A stretch of DNA of 64,000 nucleotides from Paraburkholderia xenovorans LB400 (GTDB taxonomy: Bacteria; Pseudomonadota; Gammaproteobacteria; Burkholderiales; Burkholderiaceae): positions 744,001-808,000 of the forward strand of contig NC_007951.1 of assembly GCF_000013645.1 (NCBI RefSeq). The letters run 5' to 3'. The position numbers and the translations under genes are program-made. Positions 27,315-37,172 of the stretch are shown here, piece by piece. Under the pieces are notes generated by a model. That model searched no databases, was not told where the DNA came from, and was given only the letters and a program-made list of their open reading frames with translations. The stretch's first letter is position 1. Each line of letters begins with the position of its first letter.

Positions 27315-28331
27315 ATGCACCTTTCGACCTTCCCAACGTGGGTTGCCGTAACCTTGATCGCGCTTGGCGCTGCCTGCGCATGCGCCGCCATTCTGTGGAC
27401 GCTACTCCGAACCGGCATCGCATGGCGGCTTGCCACGGATATCCCCAACGACCGCTCACTACACGTCTTGCCGACGCCGCGCGTCGGCGGCTGGGGCATT
27501 GTGCCGGTGGCCGTAGTGGCGACCTTGCTGCTGGCGCCAAGCCTTTGGTATGCCGCTCTTGGTACCGCTTTCCTAGCTGCGGTTTCGCAAATCGACGACC
27601 GGCGCGGATTATCTGCGAGAGTCAGGTTCGCCGCGCATCTGATTGCTGTGGTCGGCATAGTAGTACTTTTTCCCGCTGATGCCCGTTGGTGGGTCTTGGT
27701 AATCCTTGTTTTTTTGATGATCTGGCTGGTCAATCTTTACAATTTCATGGATGGCGCGGACGGTTTGGCGGGCGGCATGGCGCTGTTCGGCTTCGCCGGT
27801 TACGCGGCCGGTGCACTGCTTAGCAAGCATCCTTTGCCAGAATTGGCGTGGTCAGCGACGGCGATTTCGGGTGCCGCGCTAGGCTTCCTGTTGTTTAATT
27901 TCCACCCGGCACGCATTTTTCTTGGCGATGCTGGATCAATCGCGCTGGGCTTTCTTGCTGGAGCGCTTGGTTATTGGGGGTGGCGCGGAGGAGTGTGGCC
28001 TGTTTGGTTCCCGATCTTGGTGTTCGCGCCGTTTATCGCCGATGCGTCGATCACGCTGGCCCGTAGGTTGCTACATGGCGAAAGATTTTGGCAAGCGCAC
28101 CGCGAGCACTACTATCAGCGTATGGTGCGTTCCGGGACCGGACACGCCAGGACAGCTTTTACGTGGTATGTAGTAATGGTGGCTGGCATAATGTTTGCTA
28201 TTTATGCGCTTGGCCGCTCAGTAATTTTTCAGTCATGTGTGCTGGCCGTTTGGATCGCCGTTCTCTGTGTAGCAGGCGCTTTGGTCGATTTGCGCTGGCG
28301 TCGTTTCCAATCAACACTGTCCGATAACTGA
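27315..28331 (+). CDS. wbiH: Undecaprenyl-phosphate amino-sugar-1-phosphate transferase (WecA/WbpL family)
   Basis: 338 aa integral membrane enzyme with about ten helices that starts lipid-linked chain synthesis by moving a HexNAc-1-phosphate to undecaprenyl phosphate. The conserved cytoplasmic motifs are in order: DIPNDRSLHVLPTPRVGGWG near the N terminus, AVSQIDDRRGL, LYNFMDGADGLAGG, NFHPARIFLGDAGS and the terminal HREHYYQRMV. The ATG at 27315 has GAGGGAG nine bases upstream; an ATG six bases earlier is also possible. The long in-frame upstream extension to 26733 overlaps wbiG and is spurious. Context with a WbpM/WbpV pair suggests QuiNAc as the first sugar. Confidence 0.93.
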   Translation: MHLSTFPTWVAVTLIALGAACACAAILWTLLRTGIAWRLATDIPNDRSLHVLPTPRVGGWGIVPVAVVATLLLAPSLWYAALGTAFLAAVSQIDDRRGLSARVRFAAHLIAVVGIVVLFPADARWWVLVILVFLMIWLVNLYNFMDGADGLAGGMALFGFAGYAAGALLSKHPLPELAWSATAISGAALGFLLFNFHPARIFLGDAGSIALGFLAGALGYWGWRGGVWPVWFPILVFAPFIADASITLARRLLHGERFWQAHREHYYQRMVRSGTGHARTAFTWYVVMVAGIMFAIYALGRSVIFQSCVLAVWIAVLCVAGALVDLRWRRFQSTLSDN

Positions 28332-28343
28332 GGTATAACGCTG

Positions 28344-30221
28344 ATGCTAAGAAGCAAGGCCGCTTGGCTGTCTTTCAGCGCTTTCCTTTTCGACTTATGC
28401 GCGGTCGCGGCCGCTTGGCTGATCGCGTACATCATTCGTTTCAACGGCTTGGTTCCCGAAGATTTTCGGCTCGGGGCGATGCACTCGCTCGTCTGGGTCC
28501 TGCCGACGTACGGCATCATGTTCCGCATCTTCGGCTTGTACCGCGGCATGTGGGTGTTTGCGAGCTTGCCGGATCTCGTACGTATATCGAAAGCAGTTAT
28601 CGCCGGGGCGCTCGTCGCCATGGTCGTTTCGGTGCTGGTCCAACCTATGCCGATCGTGCCGCGCTCGGTGCTGGTGGTGTCGCCGCTATTCCTGTTTCTC
28701 GCGATGGGCGGATCGCGCGCGCTGTACCGTGCGACCAAAGAGTTCTACCTGTATGGCGGCCTCGTTGCGCAGGGTAAGCCGGTCGTTGTGCTTGGCGCCG
28801 GCAACGCGGGCGCGAGTCTCGCCCGCGAGCTGTCGCGTTCGAGCGAATGGCGTCTGGTGGGCTTGCTCGACGACGATGTCTCCAAGCATGGGCGCGAAAT
28901 TTACGGCTACAAGGTATTTGGCTCGATAAGCGAATTACCGCAATTGGCTGAGACGCTGAAAACTGAATACGCGATCATTGCCATTCCGTCCGCTACAGTG
29001 GATGTACAGCGGCGTGTAGCGACGCTATGTGTGCGCGCCGGCGTACGGGCACTCGTGCTGCCTGCGCTAACCGACGTCACGCAAGGCCAGGCGTTTCTGT
29101 CGCGCGTGCGACAGATTGACCTCGAAGATTTGCTGGGCCGTGATCCTATCAATATCGATACGCCCCATGTAGAAGCCCTGTTGCATGACAGAGTGGTGAT
29201 GGTCACCGGCGCAGGCGGGTCTATAGGCTCCGAATTGTGCCGCCAAATCTTGCGATTCCAGCCGGCTCAACTGATTGCTTATGACTTGTCCGAATTCGCG
29301 ATCTATCGGCTTACTGAAGAGTTGAGCGAGCGTTTTCCAGGCGTGTCAGTAATTCCGGTTATCGGAGATGCGAAGGATTCGCTGCTGCTCGATGAGGTGA
29401 TGTCGCGTCATACGCCGCACATCGTATTTCATGCGGCCGCGTATAAACACGTCCCGCTAATGGAAGAGCAGAACGCATGGCAGGCCGTGCGTAACAACGT
29501 GCTCGGCACGTACCGGGTAGGTCGCGCTGCGATTCGTCACGATGTAAAGCATTTCGTGCTGATCTCCACCGACAAAGCAGTCAATCCGACCAACGTTATG
29601 GGTGCGAGTAAACGTCTTGCGGAAATGGCGTGTCAGGCCTTGCAGCAGACCAGCCCGCGCACCCAGTTCGAGACAGTTCGGTTCGGGAACGTACTCGGGA
29701 GCGCCGGGAGTGTCATACCGAAGTTCCAGCAGCAGATTGCAAAGGGCGGTCCCGTCACGGTGACGCACCCGGAGATCACGCGCTTCTTCATGACCATCCC
29801 GGAAGCGTCGCAACTGGTGCTACAAGCGTCCAGCATGGGGCACGGCGGCGAGATTTTCATCCTCGACATGGGCGAACCGGTAAAGATCGTCGACCTGGCT
29901 CGCGATTTGATTCGTTTGTACGGATTTAACGAGGAGCAGATCCGGATCGTGTTTACTGGTCTACGGCCTGGTGAAAAGCTCTACGAAGAACTGCTGGCTT
30001 GCGACGAGACGACAACACGTACACCTCATCCTAAGTTGCGGACTGCGCGTGCGCGTGAAGTATCAGACGATCTGTTGGATAAGTTGTTGCCGTGGCTTAT
30101 GCAGCATCGCGTGTTAGGCGACGACGAAGTACGCCGCGACTTGCGTCGCTGGGTGCCGGAATATCAACCGGCAAGCTCGCCGACGCTTCACAGCGTCGCC
30201 GCGTTTCCCCGTGCTTCGTAG
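28344..30221 (+). CDS. wbiI: UDP-N-acetylglucosamine 4,6-dehydratase, membrane-anchored WbpM/CapD family
   Basis: 625 aa. Four N-terminal membrane helices (about 1-125) are followed by a first Rossmann domain with VVVLGAGNAGASLARELS (~150) and a second with VMVTGAGGSIGSELCRQIL (~286). The catalytic part is ISTDKAVNPTNVMGASKR (~407), where the tyrosine of classic SDR enzymes is replaced by methionine before lysine, as in WbpM. Full length for this class. It makes UDP-4-keto-6-deoxy-GlcNAc, the precursor of QuiNAc or FucNAc. GAGG lies ten bases before the ATG. Last gene of the block. Confidence 0.95.
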   Translation: MLRSKAAWLSFSAFLFDLCAVAAAWLIAYIIRFNGLVPEDFRLGAMHSLVWVLPTYGIMFRIFGLYRGMWVFASLPDLVRISKAVIAGALVAMVVSVLVQPMPIVPRSVLVVSPLFLFLAMGGSRALYRATKEFYLYGGLVAQGKPVVVLGAGNAGASLARELSRSSEWRLVGLLDDDVSKHGREIYGYKVFGSISELPQLAETLKTEYAIIAIPSATVDVQRRVATLCVRAGVRALVLPALTDVTQGQAFLSRVRQIDLEDLLGRDPINIDTPHVEALLHDRVVMVTGAGGSIGSELCRQILRFQPAQLIAYDLSEFAIYRLTEELSERFPGVSVIPVIGDAKDSLLLDEVMSRHTPHIVFHAAAYKHVPLMEEQNAWQAVRNNVLGTYRVGRAAIRHDVKHFVLISTDKAVNPTNVMGASKRLAEMACQALQQTSPRTQFETVRFGNVLGSAGSVIPKFQQQIAKGGPVTVTHPEITRFFMTIPEASQLVLQASSMGHGGEIFILDMGEPVKIVDLARDLIRLYGFNEEQIRIVFTGLRPGEKLYEELLACDETTTRTPHPKLRTARAREVSDDLLDKLLPWLMQHRVLGDDEVRRDLRRWVPEYQPASSPTLHSVAAFPRAS

Positions 30222-30801
30222 CGCTATGCGGAAGGGCGTCAGGAAATCACGATCTTGTGTACCATTCGCGCTTGATTTCGCGAGCGGCCTACGTCTTAAA
30301 AGGAAACCAGTTCGAGTGGTTTTGTAGATCACCTGGAAGCTCTGCTTGGCGTTGCGTCGCTGTAGGTCATTTAATGGTCTGGATGGAAATCGGATCCTAA
30401 ACAGCTAAATGGACGAAGCCGATATGGAAAATTCATGGCCCGCAACTGACGTTGGCGTGCGCTTTGATCGTTTTTTAATAGTGCCGGTTTTCCTTGCGAT
30501 TGGGGGCGTGCAACTGGCGATATTGTTCGCCGGGTACCCGATATTTCTGGGGGGCAGGATGCTTCGCTAATTGGTGCCAAAATCCGCTGGCGCTATTCGC
30601 AATTCTTAAAAGCGGCACTTTTATATCTTCAACGCTCAATTCGAATGCATGGGCGCTGGAGATCGAGATGCTTGCATCGGCAATTTTGCCTATCATCGTA
30701 TGGTGATAGGGGCAGCGTAGCGCCCTACGAACGGTTCCTGAGGAAATGCGATCTGTGGTGACAGCCGGCTGGCAATCAAAGGTCCCACTGCCGCTCCTTT
30801 C
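30222..30801. other. Intergenic region with a possible 53-aa ORF
   Basis: 580 bases between the dehydratase gene and the convergent acyltransferase gene. The only reading frame with any appeal is a + strand ORF from ATG 30409 to 30570 (53 aa) with one hydrophobic stretch (FLIVPVFLAIGGVQLAILF). A different frame continues plausibly after it (30550-30720), which suggests a decayed gene rather than a working one. No recognisable terminator. Confidence 0.35.
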
Positions 30802-31914
30802 TCAAACGGGTTTGTGCGCGTCGTCCCGTACTATGGACGCTTGATCCGTAATAAATGCGTTGCCTGCCGTGGATCTGGATTTGGTTCTTTTCATCGATAA
30901 AGCACGCTTCTCAACGACGTGAAATGAGATCCACGCAACGAGCATTGACAGAACAGTGCTCAAGGCAATCAAGTATCCATTTTGTAAAGCATCAATTTTC
31001 CACGAGCGGATCAGTTCGGCGACCGCGAAATGGTAGATGTAAATACCATAGGAAATGTCCCCGAGCATCTTGGGCACCGGGATGACAATCTTTTGAGCTA
31101 CTCCGATTCCTATGATTGTTAGGGGAAACAAAACCATTTCCGTGACATCATAGACACGTCGATCATGTCCGAAAAGCGCGATCAGCCATATCACTATGAA
31201 TAATGGTGCGCAGCTCGCAAGCAGCTTTGCATTGGGCGCGAGAAGTGCAATTGCTGAGCCGGTCAAAAGGTAAAACACACAGATCAGTCCAAGGCGAACC
31301 GGGAAGGTGAAAAGAATCATCTGCCCGGCCTGCATCGAGAGAAGGCTTGAAAACGATAGGGTTGAATAGTCGAAGTGGATAAACACCGAAAAGACGAGCG
31401 CCAAAAGAATGGCAAGCAGCTTGCCGTAGTGCATCCATCGTCCCAATAAACCAACAAAAACGTAAAAACCGAGTTCCGCAGTCAATGAATAGAGCTGGGC
31501 AACTAGGGGGGCACCTCCAAAGACTCCGGGCAAAGTCGGATTGAGCGGAAATACAAAGATAGTACCGAGGAAGTGCCACATTCCTGGGGACGAAAAATAG
31601 CTTGTAAATTTTAGGTCCGACACCATCGGACCCAAAACTAGGGCCATCAATGGGATCGCCAGAAGTAAGGCAGGGAAAATGCGAAGCGCACGCGAGGTGA
31701 AGAACGCTGCCGGCTCGTTCCTCATCCGGCTATTCGTAATCAGAAAACCGCTGATTACGCAAAAGATGTTTAGTCCGATCCCGCCTAGAGACTGATTGCC
31801 AGTCATGCCAGCGATTGGATCCGATCCGAGCATGACGTCGAACGTATGGCTTACCGCGACAAGAAGTGCGCCAGCTAGCCGGAGTACGTCGAAGTTATTT
31901 GACCTGGTGGACAT
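30802..31914 (-). CDS. Acyltransferase family 3 (OafA/YrhL-like membrane O-acyltransferase)
   Basis: 370 aa, about ten hydrophobic helices. Family motifs: FDVLRLAGALLVAVSHTFD near the N terminus, where the SH pair matches the conserved histidine, then GLNIFCVISGFLITNSRMRN and RALRIFPALLLAIP. Members transfer acetyl or other acyl groups to surface sugars across the inner membrane, so this gene probably decorates the O-antigen. It is a single gene pointing against the wbi block. The N terminus begins directly with the first conserved segment, supporting the ATG at 31914. Confidence 0.9.
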   Translation of the reverse strand: MSTRSNNFDVLRLAGALLVAVSHTFDVMLGSDPIAGMTGNQSLGGIGLNIFCVISGFLITNSRMRNEPAAFFTSRALRIFPALLLAIPLMALVLGPMVSDLKFTSYFSSPGMWHFLGTIFVFPLNPTLPGVFGGAPLVAQLYSLTAELGFYVFVGLLGRWMHYGKLLAILLALVFSVFIHFDYSTLSFSSLLSMQAGQMILFTFPVRLGLICVFYLLTGSAIALLAPNAKLLASCAPLFIVIWLIALFGHDRRVYDVTEMVLFPLTIIGIGVAQKIVIPVPKMLGDISYGIYIYHFAVAELIRSWKIDALQNGYLIALSTVLSMLVAWISFHVVEKRALSMKRTKSRSTAGNAFITDQASIVRDDAHKPV

Positions 31915-32405
31915 TGTTGCGCGAAAAGCTTACGAGAAGTTACGGTAGCGGATGCTAGCACAAGGCAGGAATAGACGGTTGTGCTGGGTCGGTCGGGCAG
32001 CTGGCCATTCTCGCGCCACCGTGAGGCTCCGCGAGCTTGGAAAATAGCGACAGTCACTGACGGTCCTAGTGCTGGAGTCGCAGGTATGGTGCGCCAACCC
32101 GGCCAGAAACGCACGGCACTACATCGGCTTAGATGGTATTGAGCGCGTTTGACCTCGGCTTGGACGGCGACAATGAACTTGTCTGGTCGCCAAGATGTTT
32201 GTCGGTAAACCACACTTCCTGCTTGACGCTGTCCACGGCTAGAATCCGACTGAAAAAGTGATCCCCAAACCGAACTGCATCGCGCCCTACTTCAAATTCG
32301 AGGCTGGAGGGTGTGGCACCTTTCGTCGACACCGGCGCCTGAAGATAGAAAACCTTACGTTGCTGGCGAGCTCTACAAAGAGGCGCAAGGCTGGGCGATT
32401 CGAAG
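31915..32405. other. Intergenic region containing the 3' part of an interrupted minus-strand ORF
   Basis: About 490 bases before the second IS66. The minus strand from 32397 down to 32129 is open. When the IS66 insertion and one target copy are removed it joins 34951-34927 to give a 97-aa frame starting MSFPQRFESPS. The product is not recognised and its coding nature is uncertain. Otherwise only the acyltransferase promoter region is expected here. Confidence 0.35.
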
Positions 32406-32445
32406 GTAACCGTCCGACCGCGACCGTTCTTGACGGCGTGGCGAG

Positions 32446-34044
32446 TCAAGCGACGTCATGGTGGAGTTGATCGGCGACGACCCATGGCAACAGTTCGTCG
32501 ACGCGATTGACAGGGTGCTCGGCGATGCGAGCGATGACGTGGCGCAGGTAGGCCTCGGGATCAAGGCCGTTTAGTTTGGCGGTACCGACCAGGGTATAGA
32601 TTGCGGCGCCACGTTCGCCGCCGCTGTCGGAACCGAAGTGCAGGAAGTTTTTTCGGCCGAGAGCGACGGCACGTAAAGCGCGTTCGGCTGCGTTATTGTC
32701 GATTTCCACGGCGCCGTCATCGACGTACAGCGTGAGCGCTGCCCACTGATTCAGCGCGTAGTTGATGGCTTTGGCGGTATCGCCTTTCTGCGACACCGCA
32801 CCCAATGTCGAGCGCAGCCAGATCTCGAAAGCAGCGAGTAACGGACGCGCCTGCTCCTGCCTGACACGTCTTCGTTCGTCTGGTGGTTTGCCACGAATCG
32901 CGGCCTCAATTGCGTACAGTTCGCCGATCCGGCGCAACGCTTCAGTGTTAACCTCGTTCCTGCGTGCGACGAACAGATCGTGGAATTTGCGGCGCGCGTG
33001 CGCCATGCATGCAGCCTCACGCACATCACCACGTTCGTAGATTGCGTTGTACCCCGCGAACGCATCGGCCTGCAACGTTCCCCTGAAGTCCTTCAGATGG
33101 GCCTGTGGATATTCACCAGCCCGTGTGGGACTGTATGCGAACCAGACCGCCGGCGCGTCCTTCGAGCCAGCCGGCCGGTCATCCCGGACGTATGTCCAGA
33201 GACGTGCGGTACGGGTCTTGCCATTGCCGGGCTCGAGCACAGGTACCGGCGTGTCATCCGTGTGGATCTTCGGGGCGGCCATCACGTAACGGCGAACGAC
33301 CTCTACGAGTGGCCGGAGCAACGCACTGCACTGGCCGACCCAGTCCGCGAGTGTCGAACGGCTGAGTTCCACGCCGTCGCGCGCGTAAATCACTGACTGC
33401 CGGTACAGGGGAAGGTGGTCACAGAATTTGGCGACCAGAACATGCGCGAGCAACCCGGGACCGGGCATGCCGCGATCGATTGGCCGGCTGGGCGCAGCCG
33501 CCTGCACGATGCAGTCGCAACAGCTACAGGCCTTCTTGAGCCGGCGGTGACGAATCACTCGCCAATGCCCCGGTACATAGTCGAGTTGCTCGGAAACGTC
33601 CTCGCCGAGGTCGCCAAGCGCGCCACCGCATTGCGGACAGCAGGCGTCGTCGGGATGATGAACAACATCTTCGCGCGGTAGATGTTCTGGAAGTGGCTTG
33701 CGTCCCGTCGGCTTGCCAGCTTCTGAGCGGGGCCTTGTCGGTGCGTCGACCGTCGCCGCACCATCGTCGGCCTGCAGATCTTCGAGACGCAATTCGAGTT
33801 GCTCGATCTGGCGATCAATCTTCTCCGATTTGCGACCAAACTGCATGCGCTGGAGTTTCGCGATCCACAGCTTCAGGTGCTCGATCTCGAGCGCCCGGTC
33901 GGAGAGTGTCTTCTGGAGCGTCGTTACAGTGTCGCGCAGATCCGTGAGCTCGCCTTCGCGCTCACGTAACGCAGCCTCACGCGCGAGCAGGAGAGCCTTC
34001 AAGGCCTCGATATCGTCTGGAAACGTAGCGTCGCTGGATGCCAT
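32446..34044 (-). CDS. tnpC: IS66 family transposase TnpC (copy 2)
   Basis: 532-aa DDE transposase. The N-terminal coiled coil ends in [10 protein letters not shown]. Zinc cysteines are in CCPQCGGAL and ACSCCDCIV. The catalytic core has [26 protein letters not shown] and [12 protein letters not shown]. The frame is complete. It is only distantly similar to the TnpC at 10881-12461, consistent with separate arrival of the two elements. Confidence 0.95.
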   Translation of the reverse strand: MASSDATFPDDIEALKALLLAREAALREREGELTDLRDTVTTLQKTLSDRALEIEHLKLWIAKLQRMQFGRKSEKIDRQIEQLELRLEDLQADDGAATVDAPTRPRSEAGKPTGRKPLPEHLPREDVVHHPDDACCPQCGGALGDLGEDVSEQLDYVPGHWRVIRHRRLKKACSCCDCIVQAAAPSRPIDRGMPGPGLLAHVLVAKFCDHLPLYRQSVIYARDGVELSRSTLADWVGQCSALLRPLVEVVRRYVMAAPKIHTDDTPVPVLEPGNGKTRTARLWTYVRDDRPAGSKDAPAVWFAYSPTRAGEYPQAHLKDFRGTLQADAFAGYNAIYERGDVREAACMAHARRKFHDLFVARRNEVNTEALRRIGELYAIEAAIRGKPPDERRRVRQEQARPLLAAFEIWLRSTLGAVSQKGDTAKAINYALNQWAALTLYVDDGAVEIDNNAAERALRAVALGRKNFLHFGSDSGGERGAAIYTLVGTAKLNGLDPEAYLRHVIARIAEHPVNRVDELLPWVVADQLHHDVA

Positions 34045-34095
34045 GGAGGCAGTTTACGCGCGTGCATTGCGCTACGCCCGGGTTGTCACATACGT

Positions 34096-34443
34096 TTACA
34101 AAGCACTGCAGGGGCGCGCTGCATCGACGGGCTGTCGCCAGTCGAATCCTTCGAGTAGGAGGCCGAGTTGAGCGCTGGTCAGCGAAACAACACCGCCGTC
34201 AGCACGAGGCCACGCAAAGCGCCCACGCTCCAGGCGTTTGGCGAACAGGCATAGGCCGCCGTCGCGCCAGTACAGGCACTTGATGAGGTCGCCACGTTTG
34301 CCTCTGAACACGAAGATGTGGCCAGAGAATGGATCCTTCGCCAGCACGGTCTGCACCTTCGCGGCCAGGCCGTCGAAGCCGCAGCGCATATCCGTAAATC
34401 CGGCGGCAACCCAGATGCGCGTGTTTGTGAGCGGACCAATCAT
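34096..34443 (-). CDS. tnpB: IS66 accessory protein TnpB (copy 2)
   Basis: 115 aa from the ATG that overlaps the tnpA stop (ATGA); an in-frame ATG four codons upstream is also possible. Conserved segments: TRIWVAAGFTDMRCGFDGL, GHIFVFRGKRGDLIKCLYW and GRFAWPRAD. Confidence 0.92.
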   Translation of the reverse strand: MIGPLTNTRIWVAAGFTDMRCGFDGLAAKVQTVLAKDPFSGHIFVFRGKRGDLIKCLYWRDGGLCLFAKRLERGRFAWPRADGGVVSLTSAQLGLLLEGFDWRQPVDAARPCSAL

Positions 34444-34835
34444 CGGCTCAGGCACTGGATCACCACGCGCAGCGTGTCGGGATCAACGCTCCCTTCAACG
34501 TGTATCTCGCCTCGCGGCAACTGGATGCGTATCTTGCCGGACACCGGTGCCGAAGGCGTAGATGCTGCCGGTTCGGCCACGCCGCTGTCGCTAGCGTCAT
34601 TCACGGTGACCGGCAGCAACGCGCATTCGTGACCGTTCACGCCAAGTCGTCCATCCAGATACTGCTTACGCCAGTCGAACAGCTGATTCGCGTTCAATTC
34701 GTGACTGCGTGCAATCTCCGCCACCGAACGACCACTGGATAACGTCTCTTCGACGATCTGGCGTTTCTCGTCCACGCTACGCCGGCGATACTTCCGGGCG
34801 ACTTTGACTTCGGAGAATTCAGTCACTGTGTCCAT
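34440..34835 (-). CDS. tnpA: IS66 accessory protein TnpA (copy 2)
   Basis: 131 aa, transposase_8-type helix-turn-helix (RRRSVDEKRQIVEETLSSG, then HELNANQLFDWRKQYLDG). It starts 91 bases inside the inverted repeat and overlaps tnpB by four bases. Confidence 0.92.
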   Translation of the reverse strand: MDTVTEFSEVKVARKYRRRSVDEKRQIVEETLSSGRSVAEIARSHELNANQLFDWRKQYLDGRLGVNGHECALLPVTVNDASDSGVAEPAASTPSAPVSGKIRIQLPRGEIHVEGSVDPDTLRVVIQCLSR

Positions 34836-34934
34836 GATTCCTTTGTGGACACAGTCACATTTGTGCCCCGGGAAAGCATGGCTTCGCCTTCATCAGGCGT
34901 CTATACGGTCAGGGTCGGACGGTTACATTCGAAG

Positions 34935-35264
34935 CGCTGCGGGAACGACATCAGCGACCACCAGACGTCGCTAGTCCACTAGCATCATGGACATATGGTC
35001 GCGCGTTGATACCACACCCTTGCACTACCGCTTACTTGCGCGCTTCGTAGCCTCCAACCTGTAACCACCCGCGCGTTCCTGGCGAGTCCCCGCCAGCAGT
35101 TCGATCGCGAGGTATGATTTCTGCTGAAAGCCGGTCGAACGACGATTTGGTGTCGGGTTATATATCGACCCGCATCCGAGGCGCGAGCTAGATTCAGAAA
35201 AATAATTTGCGGTTACGAACAAATTTTTCTCTAAATGGATTGTATACCTTCGGGAACTAGATTT
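34935..35264. other. AT-shifting intergenic region upstream of the transferred methyltransferase
   Basis: About 330 bases with no convincing gene. Base composition changes visibly from GC-rich near the IS66 flank to AT-rich near 35200, marking the left edge of a foreign segment. The promoter of the gene at 35265 should lie in the AT-rich part. Confidence 0.45.
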
Positions 35265-36305
35265 ATGTTGACGCAACTTCAATGTCCATCGTGTGGCGGT
35301 AGGTTGTTAAGTAATAAAGAGGGGCGCAATTCTATATTGTGTCAGTCGTGTAAAAAAGAATTTAGCGCGCGCGAGGGGGTTTTGTGTTTTGTGCCAGATA
35401 ACGTGTTTACGCAATTGGATAATATTGATTATGACAAGCACTACTCGATTTCTGATGAGTCGTCGCAGCAGGCTTTTGCGAGCCTAAAGGGTGTGCTGGG
35501 AAATAGGCTGAAGAATAACTATGGAGTTTTGCTGGAGATCGGGGCTGGAACCGGCGGGTTTACAAAAGGGCTGCTAACCAATATCAAGGTTAATAGAGCA
35601 ATAGTTACGGATATTTCGCCAAAAATGTTGTCGATTTGTAGGAAGAGGGTGCTTGGGGAAAGTCATTTGGCCGATGATGTTATTTTTGCGACATATAGCA
35701 CCGGAGAAAATATCCTTCCTTCCAATAGCATTGACTGCATCATTGGGAGCTTCGTTCTGCATCATATTTTGGATTATAAAAGTTTTATTAGAAAATCATA
35801 TGACCTGCTAAAGAAGGATGGCGCGTTTATCTTTTCGGAGCCCTGCTATAAATTCCATGATGCTTTGGTGTTGACAATGTCGGAGATATTGGAGACGCTA
35901 ATAGGTGAGGGTGATAATTCTGAAGTGGATTTGACTCGTCTAAGCAACTGGATTCATGAGTTGCATTTCAATCTTAAATATGTCGGCGATCAGGATGTAT
36001 TATCTGGGCGGGAAGATAAACATCTCTTTATAAGGAGTGAAGTTGAAAATTCTGCGTTTGATGTGGGCTTCGAATTGGTGGAGATATTACCGTATGGCGA
36101 CCCTGACGCAATCAACCAGTGCCTTTTAAGTTACTTGCCACAGCTTGACCTATCACATATTTTTTTACAAAAAGTTAGCAATTTGTTCGATTTGTACCAT
36201 ATTAAATATTTTGGCCTTATTGAAAGAGAAGATGCTGTGCCGGCCTACGTCTTTTTTTTCAAAAAAAAGATGAATCTATTTTCGAGGCTATTTAAAAATG
36301 TTTAA
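35265..36305 (+). CDS. SAM-dependent methyltransferase with N-terminal zinc ribbon, AT-rich (transferred)
   Basis: 346 aa from the ATG at 35265 (an in-frame ATG at 35235 is possible). The N-terminal ~50 residues hold two Cys pairs, QCPSCGGRL and LCQSCKKEF, a Trm112-like ribbon. The methyltransferase core follows with LLEIGAGTGGFTKGLL (motif I), AIVTDISPKMLSIC and IIGSFVLHHILDYKSF, then LLKKDGAFIFSEP. The substrate is probably a sugar, given the surrounding locus. Codon use is strongly AT-biased (many TTA, ATA, AAA, TTT) unlike all neighbours, indicating recent transfer. The next ORF overlaps the stop by eight bases. Confidence 0.85.
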   Translation: MLTQLQCPSCGGRLLSNKEGRNSILCQSCKKEFSAREGVLCFVPDNVFTQLDNIDYDKHYSISDESSQQAFASLKGVLGNRLKNNYGVLLEIGAGTGGFTKGLLTNIKVNRAIVTDISPKMLSICRKRVLGESHLADDVIFATYSTGENILPSNSIDCIIGSFVLHHILDYKSFIRKSYDLLKKDGAFIFSEPCYKFHDALVLTMSEILETLIGEGDNSEVDLTRLSNWIHELHFNLKYVGDQDVLSGREDKHLFIRSEVENSAFDVGFELVEILPYGDPDAINQCLLSYLPQLDLSHIFLQKVSNLFDLYHIKYFGLIEREDAVPAYVFFFKKKMNLFSRLFKNV

Positions 36306-36690
36306 TTTAATAGAATATAATTCGCTGCGATTTAATTTGGAGTTTTCTATTGATAGGTCGAAGGATGTCGGGCGTATAAAAATTTTTGGTTGGATATGTT
36401 GCCGTGCTGACATTTTCAAATTAGTTGTATATCTTGATCAAGCAGTTTTCTATGCTCCTGTCGGGTTTCCTCGTCCTGACGTGTTTAAGGCAATCAACCC
36501 GGATCGTAGATATCCATTTATGAATTCATATTTCTGTGGGGTTGATTCTACCTTTAATTTTCCTGCTGAAAGTCTATCCAACGCGTCCGGTTTGACGTGC
36601 AGGGCTTCGATGTCTGATAAAAGGGATATGATTTTTGCAGATGTGCCTTTCGAATTTGATTCGAATGACGAAGCAAGCCTGCATGCGTAG
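36298..36690 (+). CDS. Small AT-rich protein resembling the N-terminal accessory domain of some glycosyltransferases (probably truncated)
   Basis: 130 aa, overlapping the preceding methyltransferase gene by eight bases and sharing its AT-rich codon use. The pattern GRIKIFGWICCR, LVVYLDQAVFYAPVG and FPRPDVFKAINPDR, then NSYFCGVDSTF, matches a beta-rich module found before the catalytic domain of some large glycosyltransferases. No catalytic domain follows. The base composition returns to GC-rich within about 20 bases of the stop, so the ORF probably lost its 3' part at a recombination edge. Confidence 0.6.
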   Translation: MFNLIEYNSLRFNLEFSIDRSKDVGRIKIFGWICCRADIFKLVVYLDQAVFYAPVGFPRPDVFKAINPDRRYPFMNSYFCGVDSTFNFPAESLSNASGLTCRASMSDKRDMIFADVPFEFDSNDEASLHA

Positions 36691-37172
36691 AAACGCAGTG
36701 GTGGGTACCGTATTCAAGGCCGTCCTGGCAACCTTCACAGCCTTGCGATGAGGCGCTGAAAGTTGGATCGGGAAGCGAAATTGGCCGGCTTGGCCAAGGT
36801 TGAGATGAGTGATTTAGGTGTGGCCGCCTTCGATGCGTAAGATCGGTTTTGTGAGGGCTGAAACGTCATTCACCATCGACTGGCAAGATCGTCATCTTTC
36901 GTGACGTCTCAGACGGTCTCCAGTATAAGCCAAAGAAGTAAAAGCAGATGCCGAGTTTCAGTTTTAACGGTACGAAACGCCGTGCAGCGCCAGCACCACG
37001 GCGATGCATGCCAAGGTAGTAGCGCTACGGAAAACGATCTTTCCATCGAACTTTGGCTTTGGCACACGTTTCATGCCGACATCATTTCGCAAACACAACA
37101 GAGATCAGCGCAGCCAACCAAGCTTTACCTTGATAGTCGGCCCTCAATAAAGCGTTTCATCCGCGGTCGGCG
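36691..37172. other. Non-coding scar between transferred genes and IS5 relic
   Basis: About 480 GC-mixed bases. One open + frame (36901-37194) has no coding character. No recognisable feature seen. Confidence 0.4.

Larger units (their letters stand above)
32406..34926 (-). mobile_element. Complete IS66-family element (copy 2) with 8-bp target duplication
   Basis: Ends start GTAACCGTCCGACC at 32406 and, on the opposite strand, GTAACCGTCCGACC at 34926. The octamer ATTCGAAG is present on both flanks (32398-32405 and 34927-34934). All three IS66 genes are intact on the minus strand. The ends and proteins differ clearly from copy 1, so this is a different IS66 member and not a duplicate. Confidence 0.93.
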
